A DNA stretch of 53,491 bases from Comamonadaceae bacterium (GTDB taxonomy: Bacteria; Pseudomonadota; Gammaproteobacteria; Burkholderiales; Burkholderiaceae_C): NCBI GenBank assembly GCA_947464665.1, contig CANHXV010000001.1, forward strand, positions 1-53,491, read 5' to 3'. The position numbers were made by a program, and so were the translations under genes. Below the pieces are notes generated by a model. It had not been told where the DNA came from and searched no databases. It worked only from the letters and a program-made list of their open reading frames with translations. Positions 33,060 to 41,478 of this stretch are shown here, piece after piece (position 1 is the first letter of the stretch; each line of letters begins with the position of its first letter).

Positions 33060-33968
33060 ATGGATACTTTGTCCCGCATGACAACAGTTGGCGTAATTGG
33101 ATTAGGTGTGATGGGTCTTGCCATGGCTCAGAACTTGAGTCGGTCAGGTTTTACGGTGTATGGCTACGACATCGACGCCAAACGTAAAAAATTATTCAAG
33201 CAGGCCAACGGATCCGTTTGTCGTTCTGTTCAAGAGCTGGCAGGATACGTTGATGTGCTGATCACGTCTTTGCCATCGGCACAAGCGCTGATGACGGTGT
33301 GTGGTTTGCTAGCAGAATCGCAAGTTCGAAAACTGACAGTGATCGAAACAAGCACCTTGCAGATCAAGGAAAAAATAGCTGCAAAGCGCCTGCTGATTCC
33401 AGCCCAAATGGTGATGCTCGACTGTCCTTTATCGGGGACCGGATCACAGGCGAAAACGAAAGACTTGGTGGTGTACGGAAGTGGTCAAATCGCCGCCTTC
33501 AAAAAGGTCAGGCTTGTCTTGCAAGGCTTTTCCCGAAATCAGTTTTATCTAGGCGCCTTTGGCAATGGCATGAAGCTGAAAATGATTGCTAATTATTTGG
33601 TGGCTGTTCACAACGCAGCAACTGCTGAAGCCTTGGTATTGGCGGAGAGGGCCAACTTAGATCTGGAACTTGTACTCGCCGCCATTGGCGACAGCGCGGG
33701 GCAATCCAAGATGTGGCAAATCAGAGGCCCTCGCATGGTGACGGCTGATTATTCGCCCATGATGTCGATGCACCTATGGCAAAAAGACATGGGCATCATC
33801 TCTCAATTTGTTGCGGATTCAGGCGCACCGTCTCCGGTATTTGATCAAGCTCGTGCCCTTTACGACTTGGCATATCAGGCTGGTTATGGTGACAGTGATA
33901 GTTCTGTCATTCACCGTATTCTGAAATCTATGCCCCATGCGTCATTCAAAGCCACCTCGGAGGATTGA
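33060..33968 (+). CDS. 3-hydroxyisobutyrate dehydrogenase-family NAD(P)-dependent beta-hydroxyacid dehydrogenase
   Basis: 302-residue beta-hydroxyacid dehydrogenase. Rossmann motif GVIGLGVMG, substrate motif CPLSGTGSQA (usually DAPVSGG) and the catalytic Lys in GNGMKLKMIANYL are visible. It would interconvert a 3-hydroxy acid and its semialdehyde, for example tartronate semialdehyde or a methylmalonate semialdehyde-like compound. Two ATGs are possible, 33060 or 33078; the second gives the tighter family start. Its place after an amidase suggests a late step producing a central metabolite (inference). Confidence 0.88.
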   Translation: MDTLSRMTTVGVIGLGVMGLAMAQNLSRSGFTVYGYDIDAKRKKLFKQANGSVCRSVQELAGYVDVLITSLPSAQALMTVCGLLAESQVRKLTVIETSTLQIKEKIAAKRLLIPAQMVMLDCPLSGTGSQAKTKDLVVYGSGQIAAFKKVRLVLQGFSRNQFYLGAFGNGMKLKMIANYLVAVHNAATAEALVLAERANLDLELVLAAIGDSAGQSKMWQIRGPRMVTADYSPMMSMHLWQKDMGIISQFVADSGAPSPVFDQARALYDLAYQAGYGDSDSSVIHRILKSMPHASFKATSED

Positions 33969-34050
33969 ATGCATCGAAACTGCCATCTTTTCCCACTGAG
34001 CACCTGGCAACAAATGACTTGCGACGTCTTGACTTATCGAGTTTGATTCC

Positions 34051-34539
34051 TTGACCAAAATACATTTCAATGGTGAATGGAAAACGGTCGAGGTCATTGA
34101 ACAGACGCCGCTGCTCTATGTTTTACGGCAGCAACTTGATTGTCAAAGTGTGCGCTTTGGTTGTGGGAGTGGTCACTGTGGCTCATGCACTGTTGGTTTG
34201 AATGGAATGGCGGTTCAGTCGTGTGACACCCCTTTGGGGGCTGTTGAGAATCAAAGCGTAGAAACCGTCGACTATTTGATCTCTGGCAAAATAGGTTCTG
34301 AGGTGTATCAGTCATTCATCGATGTACAGGCGGCGCAGTGCGGCTATTGCATTAATGGCATCCTGGTCTCTTTGGTACTGATGTTTCGACAAAACCTTGC
34401 GCCTGATCGCGACAAGATTCTCAGCGTACTAGATCGCCATTTATGCCGTTGCGGAACGCATACAAGAATTCTCAGGGCGGTTGATCTGGCAAAAAAGCGC
34501 TTGGCTGCCTTGGCGCCACAAGATTTGGATTGTGCTTGA
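34051..34539 (+). CDS. [2Fe-2S] small subunit of a molybdenum hydroxylase (xanthine dehydrogenase family)
   Basis: 162-residue iron-sulfur subunit. The plant-ferredoxin cluster is formed by C38, C43, C46 and C58, and the second cluster by C97, C100, C132 and C134 (QCGYC, LCRC). Only a TTG at 34051 can start the frame, because an in-frame stop lies 21 bp before it and no ATG or GTG follows before the conserved region. It passes electrons from the Mo subunit encoded next. No FAD subunit gene is adjacent, as in isoquinoline oxidoreductase IorAB and nicotinate hydroxylase NicAB. Confidence 0.9.
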   Translation: MTKIHFNGEWKTVEVIEQTPLLYVLRQQLDCQSVRFGCGSGHCGSCTVGLNGMAVQSCDTPLGAVENQSVETVDYLISGKIGSEVYQSFIDVQAAQCGYCINGILVSLVLMFRQNLAPDRDKILSVLDRHLCRCGTHTRILRAVDLAKKRLAALAPQDLDCA

Positions 34540-34582
34540 TGAGGTGCCTTTATCAATCAAACCTGTTGTTAGAAGGCCCGAG

Positions 34583-36685
34583 ATGATGCAGATCTCGTTG
34601 CCAATGGGGATCGTGAAAAATCCTGTCCTTCATCAATGGTTGTCGTTTGAAACGCAACATACCATCACCTTGCATTCCGGTAAAGTCGAATTGGGCCAAG
34701 GTGTTGAGATCGCGCTTCAACAAATCGCCTGTGATGCATTGGGAGTTGATCCAGATCAGCTTCAATTCGAGGGTGGAAATACGCTGCATGGCCCTGATGA
34801 GGGCCACACAGCAGGCAGTCAGTCCATCGATCAAGGGGGTCATGCGGTGCGCATGGCATGCTTGTTTGCACGTCAAATTTTTTATCAATCTGCAGCCGAT
34901 GAGTTGGGTGTCGCACCAGATCTCATCGAACTTGAGCGGGGAATTTTCTCAAGCAAAGGGTCGGACAAGTCCTGTACCTATTGGTCCTTGCTGCACCGGG
35001 TTAATTTGATGCAGCCGATCAGTCCATCAATGCAAACAGCGCCTAGCAGATGGGTCGGTCAAAGTGTCAAAAGGCCAGACTTTGTTCAGAAGTTGTCTGG
35101 CGCAGGCTTTATCCACGATTTCAGTTTGCCCGGTATGTTACATGCCAGAATGATTCGTGGACCTATAGGTGAGTCGACCATTGATTTTGTGGATCTGCCA
35201 GCCATTGGCCGTCTTGCTGGGATCCAACATGTGATTCATTCAAAGGACTTTTTGGCGGTAGTGGGCCCCAAGGAAGATGAATTGGTCAAAGCAACAGACA
35301 AAGCTCGCGCTTTTGTTCGGTTCTCATTGAAAAGTCCGCTACCCATCGCTTCAGAGACGGAAGCCCTGCTGACGAGTTTGGCAGGCGAATCAAAAACCGT
35401 TCATCAGACGGGTGAGCGACAGGCGGTGAGTCTGTCGCATGAGGCTCGCTATTCAAGGCCCTACATTGCCCACGGATCGATCGGTCCATCCTGTGCATTG
35501 GCACAGTGGGTCAGTGGGCAAATGAAAGTTTGGTCGCATACGCAGGGTGTTTTTCCGTTGCGTTCCGATTTGGCCAAAGCATTCCATCTGACGCTGGATG
35601 CGGTTCAGGTATTTCATATGCACGGTTCGGGCTGTTACGGTCACAATGGTGCTGACGACGTCGCATTCGACGCGGCATTTATATCCTTCAAGTTGGGTGT
35701 GCCTATTCGCATGTTGTGGATGCGTGAAGATGAAATGACGGCATCTCCCTTGGGCGCACCCAGTCTGGTCAACATACGCGCAGGTGTTGATTCAGCAGGA
35801 CGAATTTCCGAATGGCATCTTTCGGTATGGAGTCATTCGCATCTGACGCGCCCAGGAGGCGCAGGTGTCAATCTATTGGGTGCATGGCAGGTGGAAGGAG
35901 GATCGGACAAGCCGACCCCTTCCGATTTGCCTTTGCCTGCGGGTGGCGGGCATCGCAATGCGGTTGCCTTCTATGACTTTGCTCACCAACAAGTCGACTA
36001 TGGCTTCATTCCTGACTCGACCCTGCGCACTTCGGCTTTGCGCAGTTTGGGCTCGTATGTCAATTTGTTTGCCATTGAATCATTCATGGATGAAATGGCA
36101 GAAAAAGCGTCCGTGGACGCCTTGGACTTTCGTTTGCAGCATCTGAGCGATTCACGTGCGGTGGCAGTTCTTACAAAGCTGGGAGCAGTCTGTGGGTGGG
36201 GCCATCAAGGTGAAGCAGACGGTTTGCATGGTTTGGGCTTGGGATTTGGCCGTTACAAAAACCTGTCAGGCTATTGTGCGGTGGCAGCGCTGATTCGTGT
36301 TGACGAAAAAATCACCGTTGAAAAAATTTGGGCTGTTGTCGATGTCGGCCTTGTAGTCAATCCAGATGGTTTGATCAATCAAATTGAGGGTGGTATCGTT
36401 CAGTCTTTAAGTTGGACGCTCAAAGAGCAAGTGACTTGGGACTCAGAGGGCATCACTTCGCGGACATGGGCTGAATATCCCATCATCTCTTTCAGTGAAA
36501 CTCCAGAGGTCGAAGTCCATGTGATTGATCGTCCGGATTGCCTGAGCTTGGGCAGCGGAGAAGTGGCAGCAGGCCCGGTTGCCGCTGCTATTGGGAATGC
36601 CTTGTACAGAGCAATTGGCATTCGAGCCAGACATTTGCCCTTGACACCGGCGCGTCTGACCCAAATGATTCTGACGTCTCAATAG
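34583..36685 (+). CDS. Molybdopterin-binding large subunit of a molybdenum hydroxylase (IorB/XdhB-like)
   Basis: About 700-residue Mo-cofactor subunit. Motifs include ELGQGVEIALQQIACDALGVD near the N-terminus, the MLWMREDEM segment, and GSGEVAAGPVAAAIGNA near the C-terminus, whose Glu is the catalytic base of xanthine-oxidase-type enzymes. These enzymes hydroxylate N-heterocycles or aldehydes with water as oxygen source. Start is unsure: ATG 34583 has AGAAGG six bases before; GTG 34544 or 34532 would overlap or abut the small subunit. At about 700 residues it shows no c-type heme (CxxCH) extension, so the electron acceptor is unclear. Confidence 0.88.
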   Translation: MMQISLPMGIVKNPVLHQWLSFETQHTITLHSGKVELGQGVEIALQQIACDALGVDPDQLQFEGGNTLHGPDEGHTAGSQSIDQGGHAVRMACLFARQIFYQSAADELGVAPDLIELERGIFSSKGSDKSCTYWSLLHRVNLMQPISPSMQTAPSRWVGQSVKRPDFVQKLSGAGFIHDFSLPGMLHARMIRGPIGESTIDFVDLPAIGRLAGIQHVIHSKDFLAVVGPKEDELVKATDKARAFVRFSLKSPLPIASETEALLTSLAGESKTVHQTGERQAVSLSHEARYSRPYIAHGSIGPSCALAQWVSGQMKVWSHTQGVFPLRSDLAKAFHLTLDAVQVFHMHGSGCYGHNGADDVAFDAAFISFKLGVPIRMLWMREDEMTASPLGAPSLVNIRAGVDSAGRISEWHLSVWSHSHLTRPGGAGVNLLGAWQVEGGSDKPTPSDLPLPAGGGHRNAVAFYDFAHQQVDYGFIPDSTLRTSALRSLGSYVNLFAIESFMDEMAEKASVDALDFRLQHLSDSRAVAVLTKLGAVCGWGHQGEADGLHGLGLGFGRYKNLSGYCAVAALIRVDEKITVEKIWAVVDVGLVVNPDGLINQIEGGIVQSLSWTLKEQVTWDSEGITSRTWAEYPIISFSETPEVEVHVIDRPDCLSLGSGEVAAGPVAAAIGNALYRAIGIRARHLPLTPARLTQMILTSQ

Positions 36686-36859
36686 AGGAAGCGCAGTCTA
36701 AATTTCCATACCTGTTTCAATACGCCAATGGATTTCGATTCGACGGCATGTCAAATGTTAATTTTTCTTTGAAAGTTTGTTTGAACTATGTTTTATACCT
36801 GCTCTTCTTCTTGTCAAAACACCTCTCACCGCCATTCACCCAGCGATGGGGCAGCGGGG

Positions 36860-37963
36860 ATGTTTTCCTTACCCAGACAGACAGCTGCTTCAGCAGCGGC
36901 ATCCAAGCGGTCGCCTTCTTCTAAACCCTTGCCCAGCAAGGTGCTCAAACGAATCTCCCCCGCGAAGGTGGTAGATGTGCATTGCCATTACCTCAGTCCA
37001 GTTGTGGGTGCTAAATATGCGCATTTACACCCTGCCAAGCACGATGCCACCGCTGTTTACGCAACGGAATTGTCGCGACAAGTGAACATGAAGCAGATTC
37101 AGGAACGCGGGGCTAAGTTCAACCAAGTAGAGGTCAGGATCAAGGACATGGACAAGATGGGGATCGATCTCCAAGTGATCTCGCCAGCACCCATTCAATA
37201 CTTTTACTTTACCGAGCCTCAACTCGGTGCCCGCATATCTCGTGACATCAATGAGAGTATTGCGATGGTTGTTGAGCAACGACCTGATCGTTTTGTAGGG
37301 ATGGGCACGATTCCCCTGCAAGATGTTGAATTGGCTATCCAAGAGTTGGAGTATGCCGTTAACGTTCTGGGACTGCGCGGCGTTGAAATCTGCACCAATG
37401 TGAATGGCAAAAATTTGACTGATCCCGAATTGAAGCTGGAAAAGTTTTTTGCAAAAGCCGAGAGCATGGGGATCGTTCTTTTTTTACATCCCATGGGGTT
37501 TTCCGAAGGTCAGCGTTTTGTTGAGCATTACTTCAACAACGTCATGGGCAATCCTCTTGAAACAAGTTTGGCTTTGGGGCATCTTATTTTTGATGGCGTA
37601 CTGGCGCGGTATCCTAAGTTGAAAATTTTGGCCTCACACGGCGGTGGCTACATTGCGAGCTATTGGGCGCGAATGGACCATGCCTGGAAGGCCCGTGCAG
37701 ATGCTCGCACGGTCATCCAAAAAAAGCCCTCCAGTTACTTGGAAAAAATTTACTTTGACAGCATCACCCACGATTCACAAATTTTGGGCAATCTCGTTGA
37801 CCGTTATGGTGCCCAGCGCATTCTTCTAGGAACCGATTACCCTTTTGACATGGGTGAAGACCATCCAATCAAGTTGATCGAAAGCGTCCGCCACTTGAGT
37901 GAAAAAGATCGAACTTTCATCAAGGGCGGCAATGCCATGAAGCTCTTCAAGATCAAGGCTTAA
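36860..37963 (+). CDS. Amidohydrolase-2 family protein (ACMSD-like decarboxylase/hydrolase)
   Basis: About 367-residue TIM-barrel metal enzyme of the ACMSD/amidohydrolase-2 family (2-amino-3-carboxymuconate semialdehyde decarboxylase, gamma-resorcylate decarboxylase). Metal ligands: HxH in VDVHCHY, His in FLHPMG, His in ASHGGG, and Asp in GTDYPFDMG. Family enzymes decarboxylate aromatic or muconate-type acids without oxygen, or hydrolyse lactones. The frame is open to 36788; ATG 36860 is used but leaves a Ser/Lys-rich extension of some 35 residues before the conserved start, and a later GTG near 36942 is also possible. Suits a late ring-product decarboxylation in the N-heterocycle pathway (inference). 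Confidence 0.85.
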   Translation: MFSLPRQTAASAAASKRSPSSKPLPSKVLKRISPAKVVDVHCHYLSPVVGAKYAHLHPAKHDATAVYATELSRQVNMKQIQERGAKFNQVEVRIKDMDKMGIDLQVISPAPIQYFYFTEPQLGARISRDINESIAMVVEQRPDRFVGMGTIPLQDVELAIQELEYAVNVLGLRGVEICTNVNGKNLTDPELKLEKFFAKAESMGIVLFLHPMGFSEGQRFVEHYFNNVMGNPLETSLALGHLIFDGVLARYPKLKILASHGGGYIASYWARMDHAWKARADARTVIQKKPSSYLEKIYFDSITHDSQILGNLVDRYGAQRILLGTDYPFDMGEDHPIKLIESVRHLSEKDRTFIKGGNAMKLFKIKA

Positions 37964-38001
37964 GTCAAAGAGTCGAAAACGCACTGAACTAGGGAGAGAA
38001 T

Positions 38002-39180
38002 GTGATAGATGACAAATGGAACGCTTTTGTTCCTGGTGAAAAATTTTTAATCCAAGAGCAAGCAAATGGGTCATTGGCTGGCTTGACCATGTCAGTCAAG
38101 GATTTATTTGACATCGCAGGACACCCTACAGGCGCTGGCAACCCTGATTGGCGCTCATCTCACGCAGTGCCGCTACAACATGCTGATCTGGTTCAGACGC
38201 TTTTCAATGCAGGCGCCGGCTTCGTCGGTAAAACCATCACAGAAGAGTTGGCTTACAGTTTGGTGGGCGAAAATGCGCACTACGGAACGCCAATGAACCC
38301 GCACAACCCGGATTGCATACCCGGTGGATCAAGCTCTGGTGCAGCCGCTGCCGCAGGTGCAGGACTTTGTGATTTTTCGATCGGAACCGACACAGCTGGC
38401 TCGATCCGCTTGCCTGCAAGCTTTTGTGGTCTTTGGGGATTCAGACCTTCTCATGGCGTCTTACCCATCAAGGGCCTGGTTCCGCTTTCGCCCAGTTTTG
38501 ATACGCCAGGCTGGATGTCCAAATCATTTGATCCTTTTTTTCGCGTGGGCTCAGCCCTTTTGCCGCCTGATCAAAATGCCAGTGAGTTAGCTCATTTGAA
38601 GCTGGCTTTCCCTGAGGATATCTGGCGGCTTGTTCATCCTGGTTTTGATGCAGTATTGAAACCAATCACTGATCGAATCGCAAGCTTGTTCAATGGTGTG
38701 GTCAATGACAAGCTTTCCCAAGCTCAATTGATTGAATGGCAAGAAGCTTTCCGCTTTGTACAAGGCCATGAAGCCTGGTCAGTGCATGGCGCCTGGATTC
38801 GCAGCCAAAATCCTCATTTTGGTCCGGGTATCAAGGAGCGGTTTGAGTGGGCATCCACAATCGATGATGAGCAGGCAAAAGCTGCTCGAATCGATACCCT
38901 TAAAAATGCCAATCGGGTGAGCGCCTATTTAGAGGGGGCGGTCATTTGCATGCCAACAGTCTCCTACTTGGCCCCGCAAAAAGGCCATGCCAGCAGCGCT
39001 GAAGATCGTACCAATGCAATGAGTTTGTTGTGCATCGCTTCCTTGGCAGGTTCGCCGCAGATCACCATGCCACTGGCCGTTCTTGACGGCAAAGCTGTGG
39101 GTTTATCTTTGCTGAGTCGCCGCTTTAGTGATCGGCAACTCTTGTCACTGGCTCAAAAGATTCAGAGTTTGTTGAGCTGA
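38002..39180 (+). CDS. Amidase-signature family amidase 2
   Basis: 392-residue AS-family amidase, shorter than the one at 31628. K33 (SVKDLFD), the GGSSSG loop at 108-113 and nucleophile S134 (TDTAGSIRLP) form the triad. The N-terminus is short, placing the catalytic Lys only 33 residues in, which resembles the smaller indoleacetamide- or AtzE/biuret-type members more than GatA. Starts with GTG behind GGGAGAG. Last gene of the rightward cluster, convergent with the XRE-cupin regulator 34 bp away. Confidence 0.91.
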   Translation: MIDDKWNAFVPGEKFLIQEQANGSLAGLTMSVKDLFDIAGHPTGAGNPDWRSSHAVPLQHADLVQTLFNAGAGFVGKTITEELAYSLVGENAHYGTPMNPHNPDCIPGGSSSGAAAAAGAGLCDFSIGTDTAGSIRLPASFCGLWGFRPSHGVLPIKGLVPLSPSFDTPGWMSKSFDPFFRVGSALLPPDQNASELAHLKLAFPEDIWRLVHPGFDAVLKPITDRIASLFNGVVNDKLSQAQLIEWQEAFRFVQGHEAWSVHGAWIRSQNPHFGPGIKERFEWASTIDDEQAKAARIDTLKNANRVSAYLEGAVICMPTVSYLAPQKGHASSAEDRTNAMSLLCIASLAGSPQITMPLAVLDGKAVGLSLLSRRFSDRQLLSLAQKIQSLLS

Positions 39181-39214
39181 TCTTTGCTGATTACTTGCTA
39201 GAAGCAACGGCAAA

Positions 39215-39961
39215 TTAGAAAGTGGGTGGGGTACTTACCCAGAGCACACGCGTGGTCTGTTTTCCAGGATTGCGATAGGAATGAGGCTCTTCGGAACGGT
39301 AGACAAATGAATCGCCCGAGTGAAGTAAATACTGCACGCCGCTGACAGTCAATTCAAACACACCGCTCAGCACATAGCCCACTTCTTCTCCTTCATGGGT
39401 CAGGACACCATCACTGCCACCACCGGGCTCAAGTATGTGCAAATTGCCTTCCAGTAAATGGCCCAAATTAGCAGGGATGAGCCGTTCCAGTCGAGAGCCA
39501 TTGGCATCAATGCGAAATGTGGAGCGATCCTTGGCGCGCGTGACCACGCCATGATCGGCTCGTGATTCGCTGAACAAGGCGGTGATGGTGATATCCAAGC
39601 TGTGAACAATCCGGTGCAGTAAGGTCAGAGATAACTGGGCTTTGCCGTTTTCCACTTTGGAGAGCATGCTCTCAGAACAAAGCGTACGCTCCGCCAGGTC
39701 CTTAAGTGTCAAACCTTTGATGTGCCGTAAATTTCGGATACGTCGACCTATGTCATCACCGTAAAGAGCCTGCTCTTTCATGGCCGTGTTGGGGGAGAGT
39801 TTTAAACCAGATGGACGCGAACGTGGTTTGGTGACTGACTTGGAAGTTGCAACATGGGCACCAGGCGTCTTTTGCTTTGCTTTTTTCTCAACTGGCGCAC
39901 CGCTTGAGTTTTGATGTTCGTTGGCTTTTTTGAGCATTTTTTGGGGTGTGGCTGATGGCAT
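39215..39961 (-). CDS. XRE-type HTH plus cupin transcriptional regulator
   Basis: 248-residue regulator. A Lys/Ser-rich, probably flexible N-terminal segment (1-65) is followed by an XRE helix-turn-helix (LRHIKGLTLKDLAERTLCSE region) and a C-terminal cupin sensor (ILEPGGGSDG, HEGEEVGYVLSG, HSGDSFVYRSEEPH). This build is common in regulators of amine, amino acid and heterocycle catabolism such as PuuR-like proteins. A TTG precedes the ATG at 39961; an internal ATG just before the HTH could give a shorter form. Convergent with the catabolic cluster and the best candidate for its local regulator (inference). Confidence 0.9.
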   Translation of the reverse strand: MPSATPQKMLKKANEHQNSSGAPVEKKAKQKTPGAHVATSKSVTKPRSRPSGLKLSPNTAMKEQALYGDDIGRRIRNLRHIKGLTLKDLAERTLCSESMLSKVENGKAQLSLTLLHRIVHSLDITITALFSESRADHGVVTRAKDRSTFRIDANGSRLERLIPANLGHLLEGNLHILEPGGGSDGVLTHEGEEVGYVLSGVFELTVSGVQYLLHSGDSFVYRSEEPHSYRNPGKQTTRVLWVSTPPTF

Positions 39962-40145
39962 CAAGTCAAAGAATTTAGGCGCTTAAAAACAAGCATTTAA
40001 AAAGCAAAAAGACTTGAAAAGGAAATGATTTCACAGCCCAAGGCTTGCTGAACCTAGATTACCAGTTGCACATTTATTGACACACAGGATTTAACCACAT
40101 TGTTGTGATTTTTTTTGATTTGTGCCGCATAACATTGTGAACGCT

Positions 40146-40170
40146 CTAGGCCCAAACGCATTGGGCCTAG
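40146..40170 (-). terminator. Perfect 10-bp hairpin downstream of the enolase-superfamily gene
   Basis: Arms CTAGGCCCAA and TTGGGCCTAG with a 5-nt loop, 29 bp after the stop of the leftward dehydratase-like gene. GC-rich stem but no clear U-tract on either strand; most likely the end of the TRAP-enolase transcription unit. Confidence 0.5.
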
Positions 40171-40198
40171 GGTCTTTGCCCAGTATGGTAATTCGTGG

Positions 40199-41392
40199 TC
40201 AGCGGCTGACCCGAACCACGGCATCGGCACGTTGGTGCAGATCGGGCAGCAACTCCAGCCCCAAACCTGGCTTGTCGTTCAGGCTGATCATGCCGTTCTT
40301 CACTTGCGGCAATTCGGTCACCAGCTCCTTGTACCAGCCAGAATAAAAGGCACGCACGCTTTCCTGGATCAGCGCATTGGGCGCGTGCAACGACAAGTGC
40401 GTGGACGCAGCCCACACCACCGGCCCTGTGCAGTCGTGCGGGGCCACAGGCAGCTGCCAGGCGTCGGCCATGGCAGCGATTTTGCGTGCCTCTGTCAGGC
40501 CTCCGCACCAGCTCAAATCGAGCATGACGACGCCTGCTACGCCAGTTTGCAAATAATCCTTGAAACCCCATTTGTAACTCAGCGTTTCGCTCGCACAAAT
40601 CAACGCCTTGCAGTCCACCGCATACTGCTTGAGCAAATCGAGGCTGTCCATGCGAATCGCGTCCTCGTGCCAGAAGGTGTCGAACTCTTGCAGGGCACGT
40701 GAAATCTTTTGCGCCATGGGCAAGCGCCACAGGCTGTGGAACTCGACCATGATGTCCATCTTGTCGCCCACAGCATTGCGTATTTTTCGAAACGGCTCCA
40801 ACGCGGTGTTCAGGTCTTGCGGGCTGATGTATTGTCCGTGCGACTTTTCAGCAGCCACATCAAAGGGCCAAATCTTCATGCCCGTGATGCCTTCGCTCAA
40901 AAGCGACTCGGCCACCTCGTCGGCGCGGTGCAAAAAGCCTTGCAGGTCTTCGTAAGGCCCGGCGCCCTGCCCCAAGCCCCAGTTACTGCTGGTCTGGTTC
41001 ACGTTGCTGCGGATGTATTGGTAGCCCGCGCAGGTGTTGTAGACGCGAATTTCGTCGCGGCTTTTGCCGCCCAAAGCGGTGTACAACGGCATGCCAGCGG
41101 CTTTGCCAAAAATGTCCCACAGCGCGATGTCCACCGCCGAATTTCCGCGAGTCTCAACACCGGACCCACGCCAACCCAGATAGCCCGTGATGTCGCGCTG
41201 GCGTGACTCGATGGCCAGTGGATCCTGGCCCACCAGTTTGGGCGCGACCCATTCGTGCAAATACGCCTCCACCGCCTGCGCGCCCATGAAGGTTTCACCC
41301 AGGCCCATCAGGCCCTCGTCAGTGTGCAGACGCACCCAGATGATGTTGGGAAATTCACCCAAGCGGATAGTTTCGAGTTGTGTGATTTTCAT
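40199..41392 (-). CDS. Mandelate racemase / muconate lactonizing enzyme-family protein (sugar acid dehydratase-like)
   Basis: 397-residue enolase-superfamily enzyme. The three acidic metal ligands are visible in order (IMVEFHS, FWHEDAI, ICASETL), a Lys in GMKIWPFD and a His in VAPHDCTGP serve as candidate acid/base, and IQESVRAFY is the C-terminal capping Glu region. The set is closest to acid-sugar dehydratases. The frame is open to 41482, but ATG 41392 gives the family start MKITQLETI. It lies behind a terminator that separates it from the TRAP genes; the transporter probably imports its sugar-acid substrate (inference). Confidence 0.88.
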   Translation of the reverse strand: MKITQLETIRLGEFPNIIWVRLHTDEGLMGLGETFMGAQAVEAYLHEWVAPKLVGQDPLAIESRQRDITGYLGWRGSGVETRGNSAVDIALWDIFGKAAGMPLYTALGGKSRDEIRVYNTCAGYQYIRSNVNQTSSNWGLGQGAGPYEDLQGFLHRADEVAESLLSEGITGMKIWPFDVAAEKSHGQYISPQDLNTALEPFRKIRNAVGDKMDIMVEFHSLWRLPMAQKISRALQEFDTFWHEDAIRMDSLDLLKQYAVDCKALICASETLSYKWGFKDYLQTGVAGVVMLDLSWCGGLTEARKIAAMADAWQLPVAPHDCTGPVVWAASTHLSLHAPNALIQESVRAFYSGWYKELVTELPQVKNGMISLNDKPGLGLELLPDLHQRADAVVRVSR

Positions 41393-41414
41393 GGCAGCAC
41401 CCATTTCAGTCGTT

Positions 41415-41446
41415 AAAAAAGCCCCACAGCGTGCGGCTGTGGAGCT
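41415..41446 (-). terminator. Intrinsic terminator between dctP and the enolase-superfamily gene
   Basis: On the leftward strand an 11-bp stem (AGCTCCACAGC with GCTGTGGGGCT, one G-U pair, 5-nt loop) is followed by a run of T. It begins 33 bp after the dctP stop and ends about 23 bp before the next start codon, so it should lower expression of the downstream gene or act as an attenuator. Confidence 0.8.
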
Positions 41447-41478
41447 GGGTGGCTCAGCAAAAGGCTGAGCGCGAGGGA

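Noticed and set aside
36538..36924. 128-codon rightward ORF bridging the Mo-hydroxylase end and the amidohydrolase start
   Set aside because: Half of it lies in another frame of the Mo subunit; no recognisable domain or ribosome-binding site.
40101..40119. CACA-ttgt-TGTG hairpin followed by a run of T (rightward)
   Set aside because: Stem only 4-5 bp and no rightward gene ends before it; likely chance in an AT-rich spacer.
40167..40730. 187-codon leftward ORF in another frame of the enolase-superfamily gene
   Set aside because: Fully overlaps a recognised enzyme in the same direction; Arg/Ala-rich nonsense product.
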